Shown piece by piece: positions 45,481-58,347 of a DNA stretch of 64,000 nt. The position numbers and the translations under genes are program-made. Each line of letters begins with the position of its first letter. The first letter of the stretch is position 1. Source of the DNA: Owenia fusiformis (Eukaryota > Annelida > Polychaeta > Sabellida > Oweniidae); NCBI GenBank assembly GCA_903813345.2, contig CAIIXF020000006.1, forward strand, positions 2,478,001-2,542,000. The letters run 5' to 3'. The notes below the pieces were generated by a model, which did no database searches, was not told the DNA's origin, and saw nothing but the letters and a program-made list of their open reading frames with translations.

Positions 45481-48400
45481 TTAATTTCCCACGACTTTCT
45501 GCCTTCTGTTTGAAAGTTTAGTTCCACGTAAAAACTTGAATATTCTCCCTGTGTAGAAAAGAAGAACACCTAGTGTCACTGTGGCTGCAGACATGTAGTA
45601 TGTCGGTATGTAACTGTCGAAGCGATCCGCCAGGATACCTACAAATACAAGTAATGTTGTTTTAGACAAGTGCGTGTACGATTGGTTACATGTAGGTGTA
45701 TATAGCTGTCTTCTTCGCAATTCATTAAGGGTCAATCAAGTGTTTATGCCCTGCTATATTTATTGATGCCCTGAACACAATGCTGTTTGACAGCCGGATT
45801 TGACAGTCTGTTTGTCAACTAATTAAAAAAATGATTCTACATCTATCCAATATAGCAGTTAAGCTCACTCCGGACTGAAAAGAGAAAGTGGAATACGGAA
45901 GAAGTCACTCACCTCCAACCACGGGTCCTAGCATTACCCCGACACCCTGGAAAGCCAATATCAGACCATGCGAACTTGACAGTTTGTCGTTCCCTAGAAG
46001 ATCTGCAACAATAACCGGTCGTTGGACCCAGAATATGCTCTCGGAAGCACCAAATAATACCGCTATGATCAAGAACTGTGGAAGTGTTCTAGCAAGAGTA
46101 TACGCAATACCATAGACAGCGAACGAAAATATGGCAAACATGTAGACCTTTGTCCGATGAGGACGGACAAGCTTCATGTCCAAGAAGAATCCAAGAACGA
46201 TGCGAGAGATGCCGTCACTAGCACCGGTTGTAGCAAGGATAATGGCACTCTTCGCGATGGTCAATCCCCGTTCCCTGGCTAAAGCCAGTAAAAATACCGG
46301 CATCGATGTATAACCAAATGTCCCTATTAAAATTGCCATTGACAAAGTTAAGAAGCCACTGTCCTTAAAAAGAGTGAGGTAAACATTTTCTGGTTGTTTC
46401 TCGTTATGACCAATTGTTTTTTCAGCCACAGTTTTTTCTGCATTGCTTTTCTCTGGAATATCATTCAGGTTACTATCATTTGTTTCATTAATATCACACA
46501 TGTCTTTTGATTTATCTAGCAAGTGCATCATATGTTCCGGGTCTTCATTTTGCTCCTTGCGAGAGGTTGGAGGTTTCCTAAAATTGTTTGCTAACGGTCG
46601 GAACAGAGCCCCACTAATACAAATATGTAACAATAGCCCTCCTTGGAGTAGCATAGCCCCGAAATAGCCATATTCAAACATGAGATATCTGACAAGAATA
46701 GGCATAGCGAATGCTCCAATGCCAGAGGATGAAGCCGCAAGACCCATGGCGAGAGAACGGCGTTCCTTGAAGTACTGACCAACAATGACGATGCTAGGAG
46801 AGTATGTCAGTGTACCACCGATTCCTGAAATAGAAATAAGAGGCTAAATAATACGAAAGGCAACTATTTACTCGAATCTAGATTGGCGTCCGTCTGTAAT
46901 GGATACACATACTCCCTAAAATCAGAAAACATGTAGGCATATTAAGTTTGTAGCTTATTAGCCTCTTGATAAGATTTCAGCAATCTATACCTTCAAGAAA
47001 CAAAGTATAATTCTTTACTACTGTACCTCCAACAATATTTAATATCAAATATTAAAGCTTTATCACCTCTTTAAGTGACCAATTTTTAAAAACATACTTC
47101 TTTCTGAAAATGGGTTTATGTACGTGTATTAATCTGATAGATAACCTGCCGATTGCAGTTACAAACATGAAAAATGACGACATGTCTCCATATCATATTC
47201 TGATTTTAGTATACTTTACCGAAAAGGACGCCCCATGTAAAGTAAAGGACACCTAAGCTTGGCGCCAAGCTGCTTAGAATCGACGAAGATGCACAAAAGA
47301 GTCCTCCAATAATCACAACAGACCTTGTTGAGAATCGTTCGGTTAGCATTGCCGCTATGGGGCCTAGAATAAAACAAATTGACGTAGGTGCGTGAGCGGT
47401 CCTGGGTAACCTTTCGGAATGCAAAAAGTCGGCAAGCAACATTACGCCAGGTTCCCTATTCATTGTCTTATACTGAGATATGAATAAAAATGAAATGAAT
47501 CGGCTGAAATAATGCAACTTTTACTCAATCTATCCAATGGTGTTGAGAACATTTATTTTATATTGTAAAGAACGTATTGAATTCGGTGATCTTAAAATCT
47601 GAACTTGTTCCGCTAAAATGGCGGGAAATTCAAATCTTTTAATGTTGCTGGGGCCTTTTAAAGACAAATCGTGTGAATGATTCATGGTGTAACTCATTGG
47701 ACACAGCGAGCAATATTAATGATTTAATCTGCATACACTTACTCATTAGGAACAGAAGGGCATTTTGGAGCCCACCCACCCAAGCAGTCGCCGCGGCTCC
47801 ACCATGGAATCTTGAAAACAAGACTTTCATTTGATGTTTTGATATCTTTCAATTTTGCTTTTTAATTTCAGTAAATTTCAAACTAGTCAACGTCATCAGC
47901 CATACATTTTCCATCGTTTTTAATCGTCCTAAACTTTGGTATATGGCATAACTGATAATTAAATGATGTAAAAGCTCAGAATCACATATGATCAAGTTCG
48001 TTTTGATGACGGTTCATTTGTGTTACCTGTCTTTGAATACAATGTAGAATACAGCAAATGACCTCATCAGACCAAGCAACATAAATAGCGATATTTGACA
48101 TCCAATTACACACATCCAACCCCATCCGCCATTCAACGCTTTGATTTCATCCGTATCCTTGCCCGATGTATCTTTTTCATCTTCAGGGGCGTTTCCGGTT
48201 TTGGTGACACCATCACTATCCTTGCTTTGATTGGAGGGAAGCGTTGTCGGTCCATATCTACCTTAAACAGAACAACTATTTAAAATCAAACTTTGTTTTA
48301 GGAAAAATCAAATTAAATTGTTTATTACTTGCGTGTTTCACACATCCCGTTTGATTTAATTATGCCGTTTGAACAATAGAGATTCCACATCGGCGCACTG

Positions 48401-48745
48401 CGTTTCGTTGTTTGGTAGCCTGCGTTTTCTTTGTACCTTCTATGTTGTTTTTATAACTATCTTTTCATACCGGTCTTTAGATTTATTGCAAGCCATAGTA
48501 CAATTCTATAGGCGTTTTTATACCAACGTTCAGATGGTCAGTAGTTCATACCGAGCTGCATTTTATTCTATTTCACAATTATAATCGAGGCCTATCCATT
48601 TTATAGAATCTGATAACTTACAGTCCTCGAATTCTTGTTGTGTCAGTCTCGTCGGAAGGCCAATTTCCACGTTTAGCGGTGTATTAGGGCCAGGGGGTGA
48701 CCTGACATACTCGTATCCCGCGACTGTCACTCTACGGAGGCCCAT
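45481..48745 (-). CDS. SLC16 / monocarboxylate-transporter-like protein (546 aa, six exons)
   Basis: Exons on the minus strand: 48745-48622, 48261-48027, 47810-47743, 47363-47220, 46824-45913, 45638-45481; phases sum to 1641 nt. After a polar N-terminus (~95 aa) comes NGGWGWMCVIGCQI, the conserved TM1 motif of SLC16. FHGGAAATAWVGGLQNALLF covers TM2, SPSIVIVGQYFKERRSLAMG carries the YFxxRR-LAxG signature of TM5, and a long acidic/polar loop (~290-345, from NNFRKPPTSRKEQNEDPEH) separates TM6 and TM7. Twelve helices are expected. The family moves monocarboxylates, aromatic amino acids or thyroid hormone; the substrate cannot be told here. Tail: RGTKLSNRRQKVVGN. Confidence 0.9.
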
Positions 48746-50180
48746 AATGTTATATAGAATATAAACTTTATATTCTTGCTTTAAAAAAATCGACGGATAA
48801 CTTGGTCTGAAGAAAGCATTTGCTTGAATGTTTTTAGATGATATTAACGTTTATGGAGCGGGTAAACGTATTTAATTAGCTGACAAGAATATGTTCCACA
48901 ACGCATATGGAGTGATAGTGGCTTGTTTTATGAATTTTGACATGAGAACATAAATACTCTTGTGCACAAATTTAAGAAATTTATCATTTTTTACAAGCTC
49001 TCATGTCTCTTTTTGATTGAGTTTTAGGTTTACTTAAGATAAAATCAAAAAATAAAGTTTTGTTAATCATAAAGTCCGCTTTGAGATAGGTGATACGAAC
49101 TGGTTAACTTGTCAACCGGGTTCCTTTAAAGTTCACCTCGAGACTCGGGGACAATGTTTTAACAAACGTTTAATGTTTACAATTACGTGATTTCTTAAAT
49201 GTATGCGTATACTGCTTTTTTATCATTGTAATGCTCAATCACTTAGATCCTTGTAGTACAACCAGCTATGCCAATTCAAAGATGTTATAATGCATATGAG
49301 CAATGTCTCAACATGTCTGATCAAAAGATACAAATCTGTACAATTGTACAAGGACATGTAGATGTATTTCATGTGACATTTATTGAATATAAATATACTA
49401 TTTATATTTAGTTAACCTACCTTTAATGCGGCTAACTCCAATCTTTAACATATCTTTGATATTATAAGTGAGCCAAATCTACAATTACATCAATGTTCTT
49501 TCTAAAATATGTATCTATTTACTGCAAGTCATTATTACTTAAAGCCTTCGTTTTCCATCGTCATTTCATAAGATGACGATGACGACATTTTGATACCGAT
49601 AATACTAGTTTGGTGATTATCTTAATAATACTCATACTTCAAGTAAACATGTAAATGAGAACAATTGTATTTACACATGACATGATATTTATACAGGCGG
49701 GCAATCTACGTACAGGTATTATTGTGATTCGCTTATCTTACAGCATATTTGACACAGCGTGCCAGATCTCAATACCCCTTTAAGGTAGTTCTGTATGTTA
49801 AGCTTTTTTCTAGTCTTGCTTCTAAACAACACAATTGTTAGAGTTACTGTATATAGTCCAGGGTCTTGAAGCAAGACTACTTTAGTAATTTTGAAAAGTA
49901 GACCACTGAATATTCTATACAGTATTTCATGCATTCTAAATAATTATCAACCCTCAATTAATAGTATAGGTACACACAATTCAGACCTAATTCACCTTTT
50001 GTGCAAAAGTTAAAAATAAAGACCATGTGTGGAATGAGTTATGTTTCTCTGAAAACAGCACATGGTCAGGAAATTTTAAAACGTACAGAAATACCTTAAT
50101 ACAATAATACTTAATGTCAAAAAGTAGATCAAAGTCTACCTTTTATGAACTCAGTCATTCAGAGATCACGTGTGCCAACC
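48746..50180. other. Upstream of SLC16 gene, no gene seen
   Basis: AT-rich sequence with no exon recognised on either strand. It probably includes the SLC16 promoter, but no core element stands out. Confidence 0.4.
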
Positions 50181-51062
50181 GGTTTATTCCCATTTCGCCC
50201 CTTCCCATTTCGCCCCTTCCTATTTCGCCCCTCATTTATTCCCATTTCGCTCCTTCCCAATTGGCCCCTTTCCCATTTCGCCCCTTTCTCATTTTGCCCC
50301 TTTGCCATTTCACCCCTTTCCCGTGTTGCCCCCTTCCCATATCGCCCCTTTCCCTTATCGCCCCTTCCCATTTCGCCCCTTCCCATGTCGCCCCTTCTCC
50401 ATTTCACCCCTTCCCATTTCGCCCCTTCCCATCTCGCCCCTTCCCATTTCGCCCCTCATTTATTCCCATTTCGCCCCTTCCCAATTGGCCCCTTTCCATT
50501 TCGCCCCTTCACTTTTCGCCCCTTCCCAATTGGCCCCTTTCCCATTTTGCCCCTTTGCCATTTTGCCCCTTTGCCTGATATAAGGTCATTGGGACTCTTG
50601 TGAACCTCTGTGACCTATGATTAAGTGAACTAAGGTCAAGGTCATTCCAAGGTCAAGGGTCAGTATCTAGGTATTTTACTTTTTAATACCTAGGGGCGAA
50701 ATGGGAAGGGGCGAAATGGGAATGAACGAGGGGCGAAATGGGAAAGGGGCCAATTGGGAAGGGGCGAAATGGGAATAAATGAGGGGCGAAATGGGAAGGG
50801 GCGAAATGGGAAGGGGCCAATTGGGAAAGGGCGAATTGGGAAGGGGCGAAGGGGGAATGAGGGGCGAAATGAGAAGGGGGCCGGCATAATGGGACGGGGG
50901 CGAAATGGAAGAGGGGCGAAATGGGAAAGGGGCAATTTGGGAAAGGGGCAAAATGGGAAGGGGCGAAATGGGTAGGGGTGAAATGGGAAGGGGCCAAATG
51001 GGAATAAATGAGGGGCGAAATGGGAAGGGACAAAGTGGGAAGGGGCGAAATGGGAAGACACC
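50181..51062. mobile_element. Foldback transposon, copy 2
   Basis: Same architecture and ends as copy 1 (GGTTTATTCCC..., ...GGGAAGACACC): left arm 50181-~50576, spacer ~50577-50691, right arm ~50692-51062. Arms are again tandems of CCCATTTCGCCCCTT-type units, differing from copy 1 in number and order. The target duplication is unclear: GTGCCAACC on the left and GCCAAAGCC on the right share only GCCAA out of register. Confidence 0.9.
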
Positions 51063-51239
51063 GCCAAAGCCAAGTCAGTCCGGCCTATACATCGACAAAA
51101 AAACACTGACAGGATAGTTAAAGTAGAGTCCGGAATGGAGTAGAGTGGATTGATTCGGCTTTGACGCGTAATGACACGCAGATCTAGATGGGTCATTCAC
51201 ATTCACTGTTATGAAGAGATACTATTGATATATACCCTC

Positions 51240-51690
51240 CATTGCAGAAAAATCATATCACTGATACATCATTTTATTCCATAGTTAGCATGATATTCAT
51301 AGGATAACATGTCAAAATAAAAACGGTATTTTTGTAATCAGTGGTAAAATATGATATTTTTGACAAATTTTCACTTAACCATAGCATACGGTTTTTTAGC
51401 CATGACATACGGCGCCGTATGCTATGAATTATGGATTTTTGCTACTTCAGACTCAAAACGAGTCAATATCGTTGGATCGTTTGGAAAATTCGATTTAAAT
51501 CACTTAATTTCCGACGATTCTGATGATGACTTTAACTATGGAATAAAAAGAACATCCCATATGATTTACTCGTGATATGATTTTATTCCACTCATGGATA
51601 TTGATATCTGCACTCTCTCGCTTCGCTCACTCGTGCGATATCATATCCATTCGTGGATAAAAATCATATCACTCATAAATCATAGGATAT
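51240..51690. repeat. Complex palindromic element
   Basis: AAAAATCATATCACTGATAC..TTTTATTCCATAGTTA (51248-51290) is inverted at 51535-51660 (TAACTATGGAATAAAA and repeated ATATGATTTTATTCCA forms). A 16-bp perfect palindrome CATACGGCGCCGTATG lies at 51406-51421. The frame at 51351-51575 has no known domain. Confidence 0.6.
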
Positions 51691-52004
51691 CCTCTATTTA
51701 TCCAATACTTAGTAGTGTTATAGGGAAATAACAAGCGGGAATATAATCGATATCAATCCCCGGGAATTTCTTTCGGTGCTTTTTTGAATTCCCAGGATAT
51801 ACTTTGGCTCTATTTCATAAATAATTTCATACACCGTTAAATGTTAAAAAAAATTGTCGAGGACTTTATATTGAGATAAAATATTTATGTTTTGATTGTA
51901 ATTATCGTTTGTAATTACTACATTAGGGTTCCCTAACATTCAATGCATATTTCAGTCTCATAATCTACAAAGTATGTAGGATAAATCAGTTATTGAATGC
52001 TCGA

Positions 52005-52114
52005 TTTTTGATACAGGGTATATCCCTCGGTAAATACAATATATCAACCCTCGGTCCCTACGGTCCCTCGAGGAGATATATTGTATTTCCCTCAGATATA
52101 CCCTGTATCAAAAA
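52005..52114. repeat. Hairpin with ~41-bp near-perfect arms
   Basis: TTTTTGATACAGGGTATATC and the following ~20 bases (to 52045) pair with 52074-52114 with few mismatches. The loop contains CGGTCCCTACGG. Confidence 0.85.
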
Positions 52115-52481
52115 CCTCCCATTAAATAACCTCTATATATCCTTTGTGTATTAAATATACTATTCCTCGTTCATGGTTTTTCGCATAGCCTACATTCTTA
52201 ACAAAACTGACATTAGATCTCGACAACTTGAAATTCATTTTTTTTATATATTGAAAGATTTGTCATTTTGGAGGATGAAAATTAAGGCAGACCTCCAAGG
52301 CTAAAAACAGGATTTTAAGAGGAAATTGTTGATCATTCATTATCTAATGTATATGATTATTGCTATCATAACCCGCATGCAGGCGATAGATTGACAGGCC
52401 AATCAAAAAAGGTAAATAGGATTCTACCGCTGTTGCCATCTTTATATCGGCCAAAAACCATATATCCACATGCAATACCTT

Positions 52482-53984
52482 ACCCTACTATCACACCAAA
52501 CTAGTTCTCACTACGTTCTCGAAAACGGGCTTCAACTGTGTACGAACGGACTTCCCCGGACGGGGAATGTGATTTAGAATTTTGAATCGATTCAAAATTC
52601 GATGGCGACCATACCGTTCTGTAATCAGGTCATGATGACCTTCTAGACTAAGGGACGCGTTATACGACGTTGCACACCGACTTGGTGCGACCTGAACGAA
52701 CTGCGAATGAGATGGACGTATTGAAGACTGTTTATGAACGAAGTAGCTAATTATTTTAGACATATTTCCCGACCACAGCCACGATTGAGCCCGTTTTACG
52801 ACGTTTTCGTAGGACTGGCAAGAACGGGTAAGAACTAGGTCATCCTCTGGTATGGCTGAAATATGCATATACTATAAACCCAAAGGTCATCATCTGGATG
52901 GCTGAAATATGCATATACTTTAAACACAAAGGTCATCCTCTGGATAGCTGAAATATCCATATATTATACACACAAAGGCCATCCTATGGATGGCTGAAAT
53001 ACTATAAACACATACGTACGTCATCCTCTGGTCTGGCTGAAATATCCGTAGGCTATACTATTAACACAACAGTCATCCTCTTGGCTGAACTATCCGTAAT
53101 CTTTAAGTTATATGTGTAGATGCTTGAAGTTGAAATCATGATTGTCATTTTGAAGTGGAACTGTTTTGAGTCTCACCTTTTAACTTCATGTTAATAAAGG
53201 TGAAACATATTTAGCTAATATACTCAGGTTTTATGCATTCAAGATTTTTATTCAATTGAACTCAGAATTCATGCACATGTTAGACTGTTACAGAAAACCA
53301 AGTTCTACAGCAGTTGATCGTTCGGTTTTGTCTGTCCATCTTGTTTTCCACCACCCATTTTAGACGTTTCTTTGATAAATCTTATCATTAGATTTTCTTC
53401 AACTTCGACCAAGTTCTACAATTGATTAATGTTTGGGCAGCCATTTTTGAGAATTGCGAGATGTAATGCAACATCTGGATTAAATTGTCTCAATTCAGAT
53501 TGCAAAGCAAATTATAGGTTTGCAAACTACATATATTATTCTGATACTAAAGACACATGATACATAGAATAAAAAAATTCACATTCCAATATGTTTATGA
53601 AAGGTTGCTTGCTATATCTCATTCTGCATTTTAGGATTTAGTTGAAACACAGACACATATACCTTATTTGCTGATTAATTATGAGCTATACATGTACATA
53701 TTGTAAATTTCAGTTCATCTATAGACACATTGTATTTGACATTTGTCTTTAAATGTGATTAGATGTAATCATGATAGAATTATGACGAATGATCATTTTA
53801 TTCTAACTGTACCCTCTTTCTAGTGCTGTATCGTGAAACGTGAAACATGAGATCAATAGAATATTTGTAATTATAACACTCATGAAAGTGTAACTGGAAC
53901 TGGAAATAATTGGAAAGATAATTAATAATAAAAAAAATAGTAATTTAAAAAAAGAACTAGTTTGGTGTGATAGGGGGGTTAGTT
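52482..53984. mobile_element. PIF/Harbinger-like element, copy 2, split by ~1.1 kb
   Basis: The left end CCCTACTATCACACCAAACT (52488) and the right end CTAGTTTGGTGTGATAGGGG (near 53959) match copy 1 at 14003-14806, and TTA again lies outside both ends. Homology to copy 1 runs to about 52838 (with an internal deletion near 52553), then breaks into ~1.1 kb of unrelated sequence before the right end. The break begins with six degenerate ~46-bp repeats. Confidence 0.7.
52838..53105. repeat. ~46-bp degenerate tandem repeat
   Basis: GGTCATCCTCTGGATGGCTG, AAATATGCATATACT and AAACACAAA recur about six times with decay, starting exactly where copy 2 of the PIF/Harbinger-like element loses homology to copy 1. 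Confidence 0.8.
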
Positions 53985-54070
53985 TGTAGTATTTGGAGCA
54001 ATAGTTAGGATCATATTATAGATTGGAAGTTCTCCATTTGAAAGTGAATTTCATCCCTGTTAAAATCCCG

Positions 54071-54158
54071 GTTGGTTGGCGTGTTGGCTGACTGGCTTGT
54101 TGGCTGACTGGAAGGCTGGCTGGCTGACTGACTGGCTGGCTGATTGGCTGGCTGGCTA
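54071..54158. repeat. CTGG/CTGA microsatellite
   Basis: Irregular run of GGCTGACTGGCTGGCTG-type tetranucleotides. Confidence 0.95.
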
Positions 54159-54879
54159 CATGTAGCTTAGCATTATCATTGAATTGCTTTTTGCGCTATC
54201 TGCTATGGCTCGGTTGAAAGAATGCAATGAAATTACCACCCAAATATCCATGAAAACAATTCCAAGTTTCTTTTTTATATCATAATTTTTCATTGTTTTT
54301 TCATGTAAAACAGAAGAAAGTACTTTAATCGGATAAAGGATATGTTTGTGTCACTCTCCATGATCAGTTTTGTGACTTTGCTTCTCCCCTTAGTTTATTT
54401 TAGGGTGGGAGGGTGGTTGAATGTGAAAATATATAATGGTTTCAGAATGCCTTTATGGACTGTTATGTCTAAGAAACTATTCATTGGAATCACTCCATAT
54501 AAGACATTATGCATGCTTGAAATGGAATTCTACATTAGAGTTAAATAAAAGTATGCTGTATGAGTAAATAGATGTGACAATAGTAGTCAAAAGGTCTAAT
54601 ATTTGGCTTGGTTGAGTCCACTTAACCTTGATATGTAGTGCATCACCCATACCACTTGTTTAGATTGCGGGTAGTGCTCCTTTGGAATTAATTCCTCATT
54701 GATAAGTAAACTTATAAGGGTAAAGTTTAAAAAGATAATATTAATGTCAAAGGAATATGATGATACCCAATGTTAAGCCAAAGGCACGAATTCTCATGTT
54801 AAGTCAATCACGCTTGCTGCAATCTTAATATTCTCAGGAGATAAGTAATTTGAGTTGTATATTGCTAAATACCCAAATT

Positions 54880-55490
54880 ACACATTTAAGTACACATTAT
54901 TTTCAAATATCAAATCTAATTTCTAGTGAAAACAAAAGTTCTGTCGCATTTTGTAGCATCATCGGGTCACTGCACTTAATGACCCCTATCTCACCCTTTC
55001 TGAGTTTAAACTCTTAAAAATTCTCCTTACTATTATTTGACATTCATTAAAGTCAACCAAAAAATAATCCATTCTGGCCATAGGGGTATTTATCATTATG
55101 AAATTGCTTTTCATAAAATCAATAAATGACGCCTTGGGGATGAAATGGTTAATATTTAATTTTGCATTCACTCAAAATTCAAATGGAGGTCAGATTCTTA
55201 AAGCTGACCCTTTTAGCCTTCCATTTGTGTATTAGAACTGCACACTATTTTCAACTATCAAATCTCATTTCGACCGAAGTATAATTTGACATTGAATTAG
55301 TTAATAAATATAAATCTAAAAATAATCCATTCTGGCCATATGGGTATTTATCATTTTGAAATTGATTTTCATAAAACTAATAAATGACCCCTTGGGGATG
55401 AAAGGGTTGATATCTAATTTTTCATTCAGTAAAAATTCGAATAGAGGTCAGATTCTTAAAGCTGACCTTTTCAGCTATCCAATGTTGTAT
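54880..55490. repeat. ~258-bp tandem duplication, diverged
   Basis: ATTCTGGCCATAGGGGTATT (55071) recurs at 55329 (one change), and CAGATTCTTAAAGCTGACC recurs with the same offset. Identity appears to be about 85-90 percent by eye. No coding content. Confidence 0.8.
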
Positions 55491-55855
55491 TGGAACCTTA
55501 GTTCAGAGGTGGTCATTTATATCACGCTAGTTTGCACCACTATTGTGAGATAATTTCGATTGCACAATGAAGTGAAGTTCCATAATTAACCGGACTATCT
55601 TACTTTTGGTCAGCAGGAGATGGCAATTTTGCAAATAGAGGCATTGAGTGGCACACTTAATTCAGTCAAAAAATCTTAATTGTGTAAAGCATTATGTCTC
55701 ATTTCTCAAATGCCTACTACATTCAACTATTTATGCTTAACGATCGGTTGCTATTCATGAAGAAGGTCCCATAAGAGGGACATCTAAATATTTTATGACG
55801 GTCATGTGTGAAGTCTTAAAGCGTAATATTTTGTTAACACGTAACAGATATATGA

Positions 55856-55910
55856 CAGTTAAACCTGTCTAATCCGAATATCCCCGGTTAAAAGCGTTCG
55901 GATTTTGATG
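55856..55910 (+). mobile_element. Pogo/Tigger-like terminus (solo)
   Basis: CAGTTAAACCTGTCTAATCC followed by GAATATCCCCGG resembles pogo/Tigger terminal repeats (CAGT-x-AACCT-x-x-CTAATCCG). No matching right end or transposase was found; the frame 55922-56125 next to it is unassigned. Confidence 0.4.
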
Positions 55911-55919
55911 TATTCACAC

Positions 55920-57080
55920 TTTTGGGTTTTGCATTCTCAGGCCGATGTAGGACTTTGAAGAAATGTGGAGAAAATCGAAAAATGTCAACCCAAAACGTTA
56001 TGACACGGCAACCATTTGAAAATCACAAAAATTGGGACATCAAGAATACAGTTGACTCTATAAAAAGACCGTTTGATAAGTCGTCAAAAGATTTTTTGAA
56101 TTTACAAGCCTTTGATGAACAATAAACAAAACATCCAAACTCTATTATATCATCCAAGATAGATTAAAGGACATATAGTATTTATTGAAATATTATATCT
56201 TTTATTCACGCTTATATCCAAGCTAGAGTACATAATCACAATCAATTAATATACTGGGGGATAAGCTTTGATATTTTTTAGAATAAGAGCTTTATGCTCG
56301 AGTTCATTGATTGTGTTGTTGAATATTATTCGATTTTTATAGATATAGGCATCAAACAATTATTAATATAGGCCTAGACGGAGTTAGTTTTAACGAGTGG
56401 TGTTCAATTTAAAGCTAGGTGTAATGACGATGCTGAGTCAAAACAATGCCAAGAGTACTAATCCATGACGAACTGAGGAAATGTTTCCTAACCGCCATAT
56501 TAGATTATATCCATAATTTTAACATTGGTGCAACGTCACCACCTCTCATGGGCCTTTAAGAAATATTGTAGCTAAGGTTAATGCTACACGAAGTATGACT
56601 GTATTATTGCTTGATAGGAACACAACACTTGGACTAACCGATTAGTTCATAAGAAAACGATTTATTAGAAAAATAGAGTTATTTAATCTATTGTTGCTTG
56701 TGCAAGTCAACACAAGATGGAGGTGAGTTATTTTTATTACTTTTACAAATAAGTATTCATCAGTTGTACTGAAAATTTGATAATCAATTATCTTAAATGT
56801 ATTCCTCAAATTACCGTGTCGATATGCCGATGAATTGGATTCGATGAACTTTTTGATTTTGCAGATTTGTAGGTCTTGAACTCATGAAATAATTTATTTT
56901 GAACAATATGTTGAAGAGTGGTATCAGGGAACGTTTAGAGGATTGACAGGGGGGGGGGGGGGTAGTATACTTTGGAGATCATACAGCCATAATTTGATTT
57001 TCATCCGTGTGACATATTTAAAATGCCAATTATCAATGTTCCTTTTCCTAAATGTGTACTTGTGAAACATTTTGGAAGCT
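55920..57080. other. Intergenic, no gene seen
   Basis: Apart from the orphan frame 55922-56125, only AT-rich sequence and a G-run at 56950-56962 are seen. Confidence 0.35.
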
Positions 57081-57087
57081 AAGTACA

Positions 57088-57440
57088 GGGTGGTCCAAAA
57101 ATGGGACACTCGTATTTCAAAAATAAATATTGATTTTCCTGATGAAAGCATGTCATTTTATATACCAGTGGATAGGGAATTTACTTATCTTTAATTTGGT
57201 ATATCATAAGTTCAAATGCATTATAATGGCCGTCAACCAGCGTCCATAATATAAATTATGTCATTTTAGTTTCAAAACGGGTTTTCAAAAACTTGCAAAA
57301 ACCCAAGTTTTATTGTTAACTTTATTTACATATTAAACAAACGTTCAATATGTCCATCATTTGATCAATTATAGGCCACAATTCTTGCCTAAAGTGTTCA
57401 AAAGTATCATTGATATACAAAAAAGTTAGACAATTCAATT
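57088..57440 (-). mobile_element. Mariner-like 3' end with transposase C-terminal residue
   Basis: CAGGGTGGTCCAAAAATGGG preceded by TA starts at 57088; the next ~200 bp match 6470-6694 in inverted orientation. Reading the minus strand from about 57410 gives NDTFEHFRQELWPIIDQMMD then ILNV to a stop near 57325, resembling the closing residues of mariner transposases. The far end was not found. Confidence 0.55.
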
Positions 57441-58347
57441 TTCTATAAATTTTTTTACTGAATAGGTATCCTGATTTCTGATTTGTAGTCCTGCGGAATG
57501 GAAGGAGGTGGTTTCCTTCTAGGATGTATGCTATGTCTTTATATTTTCTTTATCTATAGGTTATTTACTTTCAAAATCTGAACTGTGCCGACTTGGCACT
57601 GGTGGGCGAAATTTTTTACAGCATTGTATAGGTGGCGCCCCCTGTGAAATACCCCTTTAATTAAGGATTTTTTTAAAATGATCTTGAGCAGAGTCTTAAA
57701 CTCAAATCACCTAATTTAACCTGTGGTATATCCTCAATAAGATGTCTATTTTTTTTCTTTACCTGAAATTTCATAATTATGGAGTAATGGTCATTTATCT
57801 ACCCTGGCGTCACATATTTCCAAAGGGGTCACTATGTTTTAAAGGCATAAAATTTGAACGAAGCAAAATTGTGATCTGAAAATATTCAATTATATGCCAT
57901 GATGCATGTTTGGCAAAGTGTAAAAAAAACAAACTTCTGTCTTATATAATTTAAGAGAAAAAAATTATTTGTTATTATATCCTATTGTTCACCGATATAC
58001 AAGTTATATGAAAAGCCACATTCAAAAATTTCTTTTGACTAAATTTATCCTTAACACCAACATGGCTTTACTTTAAATAAAATATTATCTATATTTTATT
58101 GAATATAAAGGGACTATTTTAACACACACAAAAACTAAAATCAGGGATTGAGTACCTACTTGCTGTTCACAATTGCAGCGCCATCTTTTAAGGGGGAGGA
58201 AGGGTTAATTTTTTATGATACCGACATTCTGCCAATGACTGAATTGGTTTGAAAAAATGTTTCCATTTAAATTAGTACTAATCATTACTAAAATAATTTA
58301 CCATTATTTGTCAAAGATATTGTAGCTAATTGAATGTCAGTTTTTGT
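57441..58347. other. 3' flank of the Academ-like gene, no other gene seen
   Basis: AT-rich. I searched for terminal inverted repeats matching 63030-64000 and saw none. Confidence 0.35.

Noticed and set aside
52491-52868. 125-codon minus frame
   Set aside because: It lies inside the PIF/Harbinger-like element copy 2, and the corresponding region of copy 1 is not open over the same length; no transposase motif seen.
56718-56730. ATGGAG followed by GTGAGT, like a tiny first coding exon on the plus strand
   Set aside because: A two-codon match to start plus donor occurs often by chance and no downstream exon was found in the plus direction.
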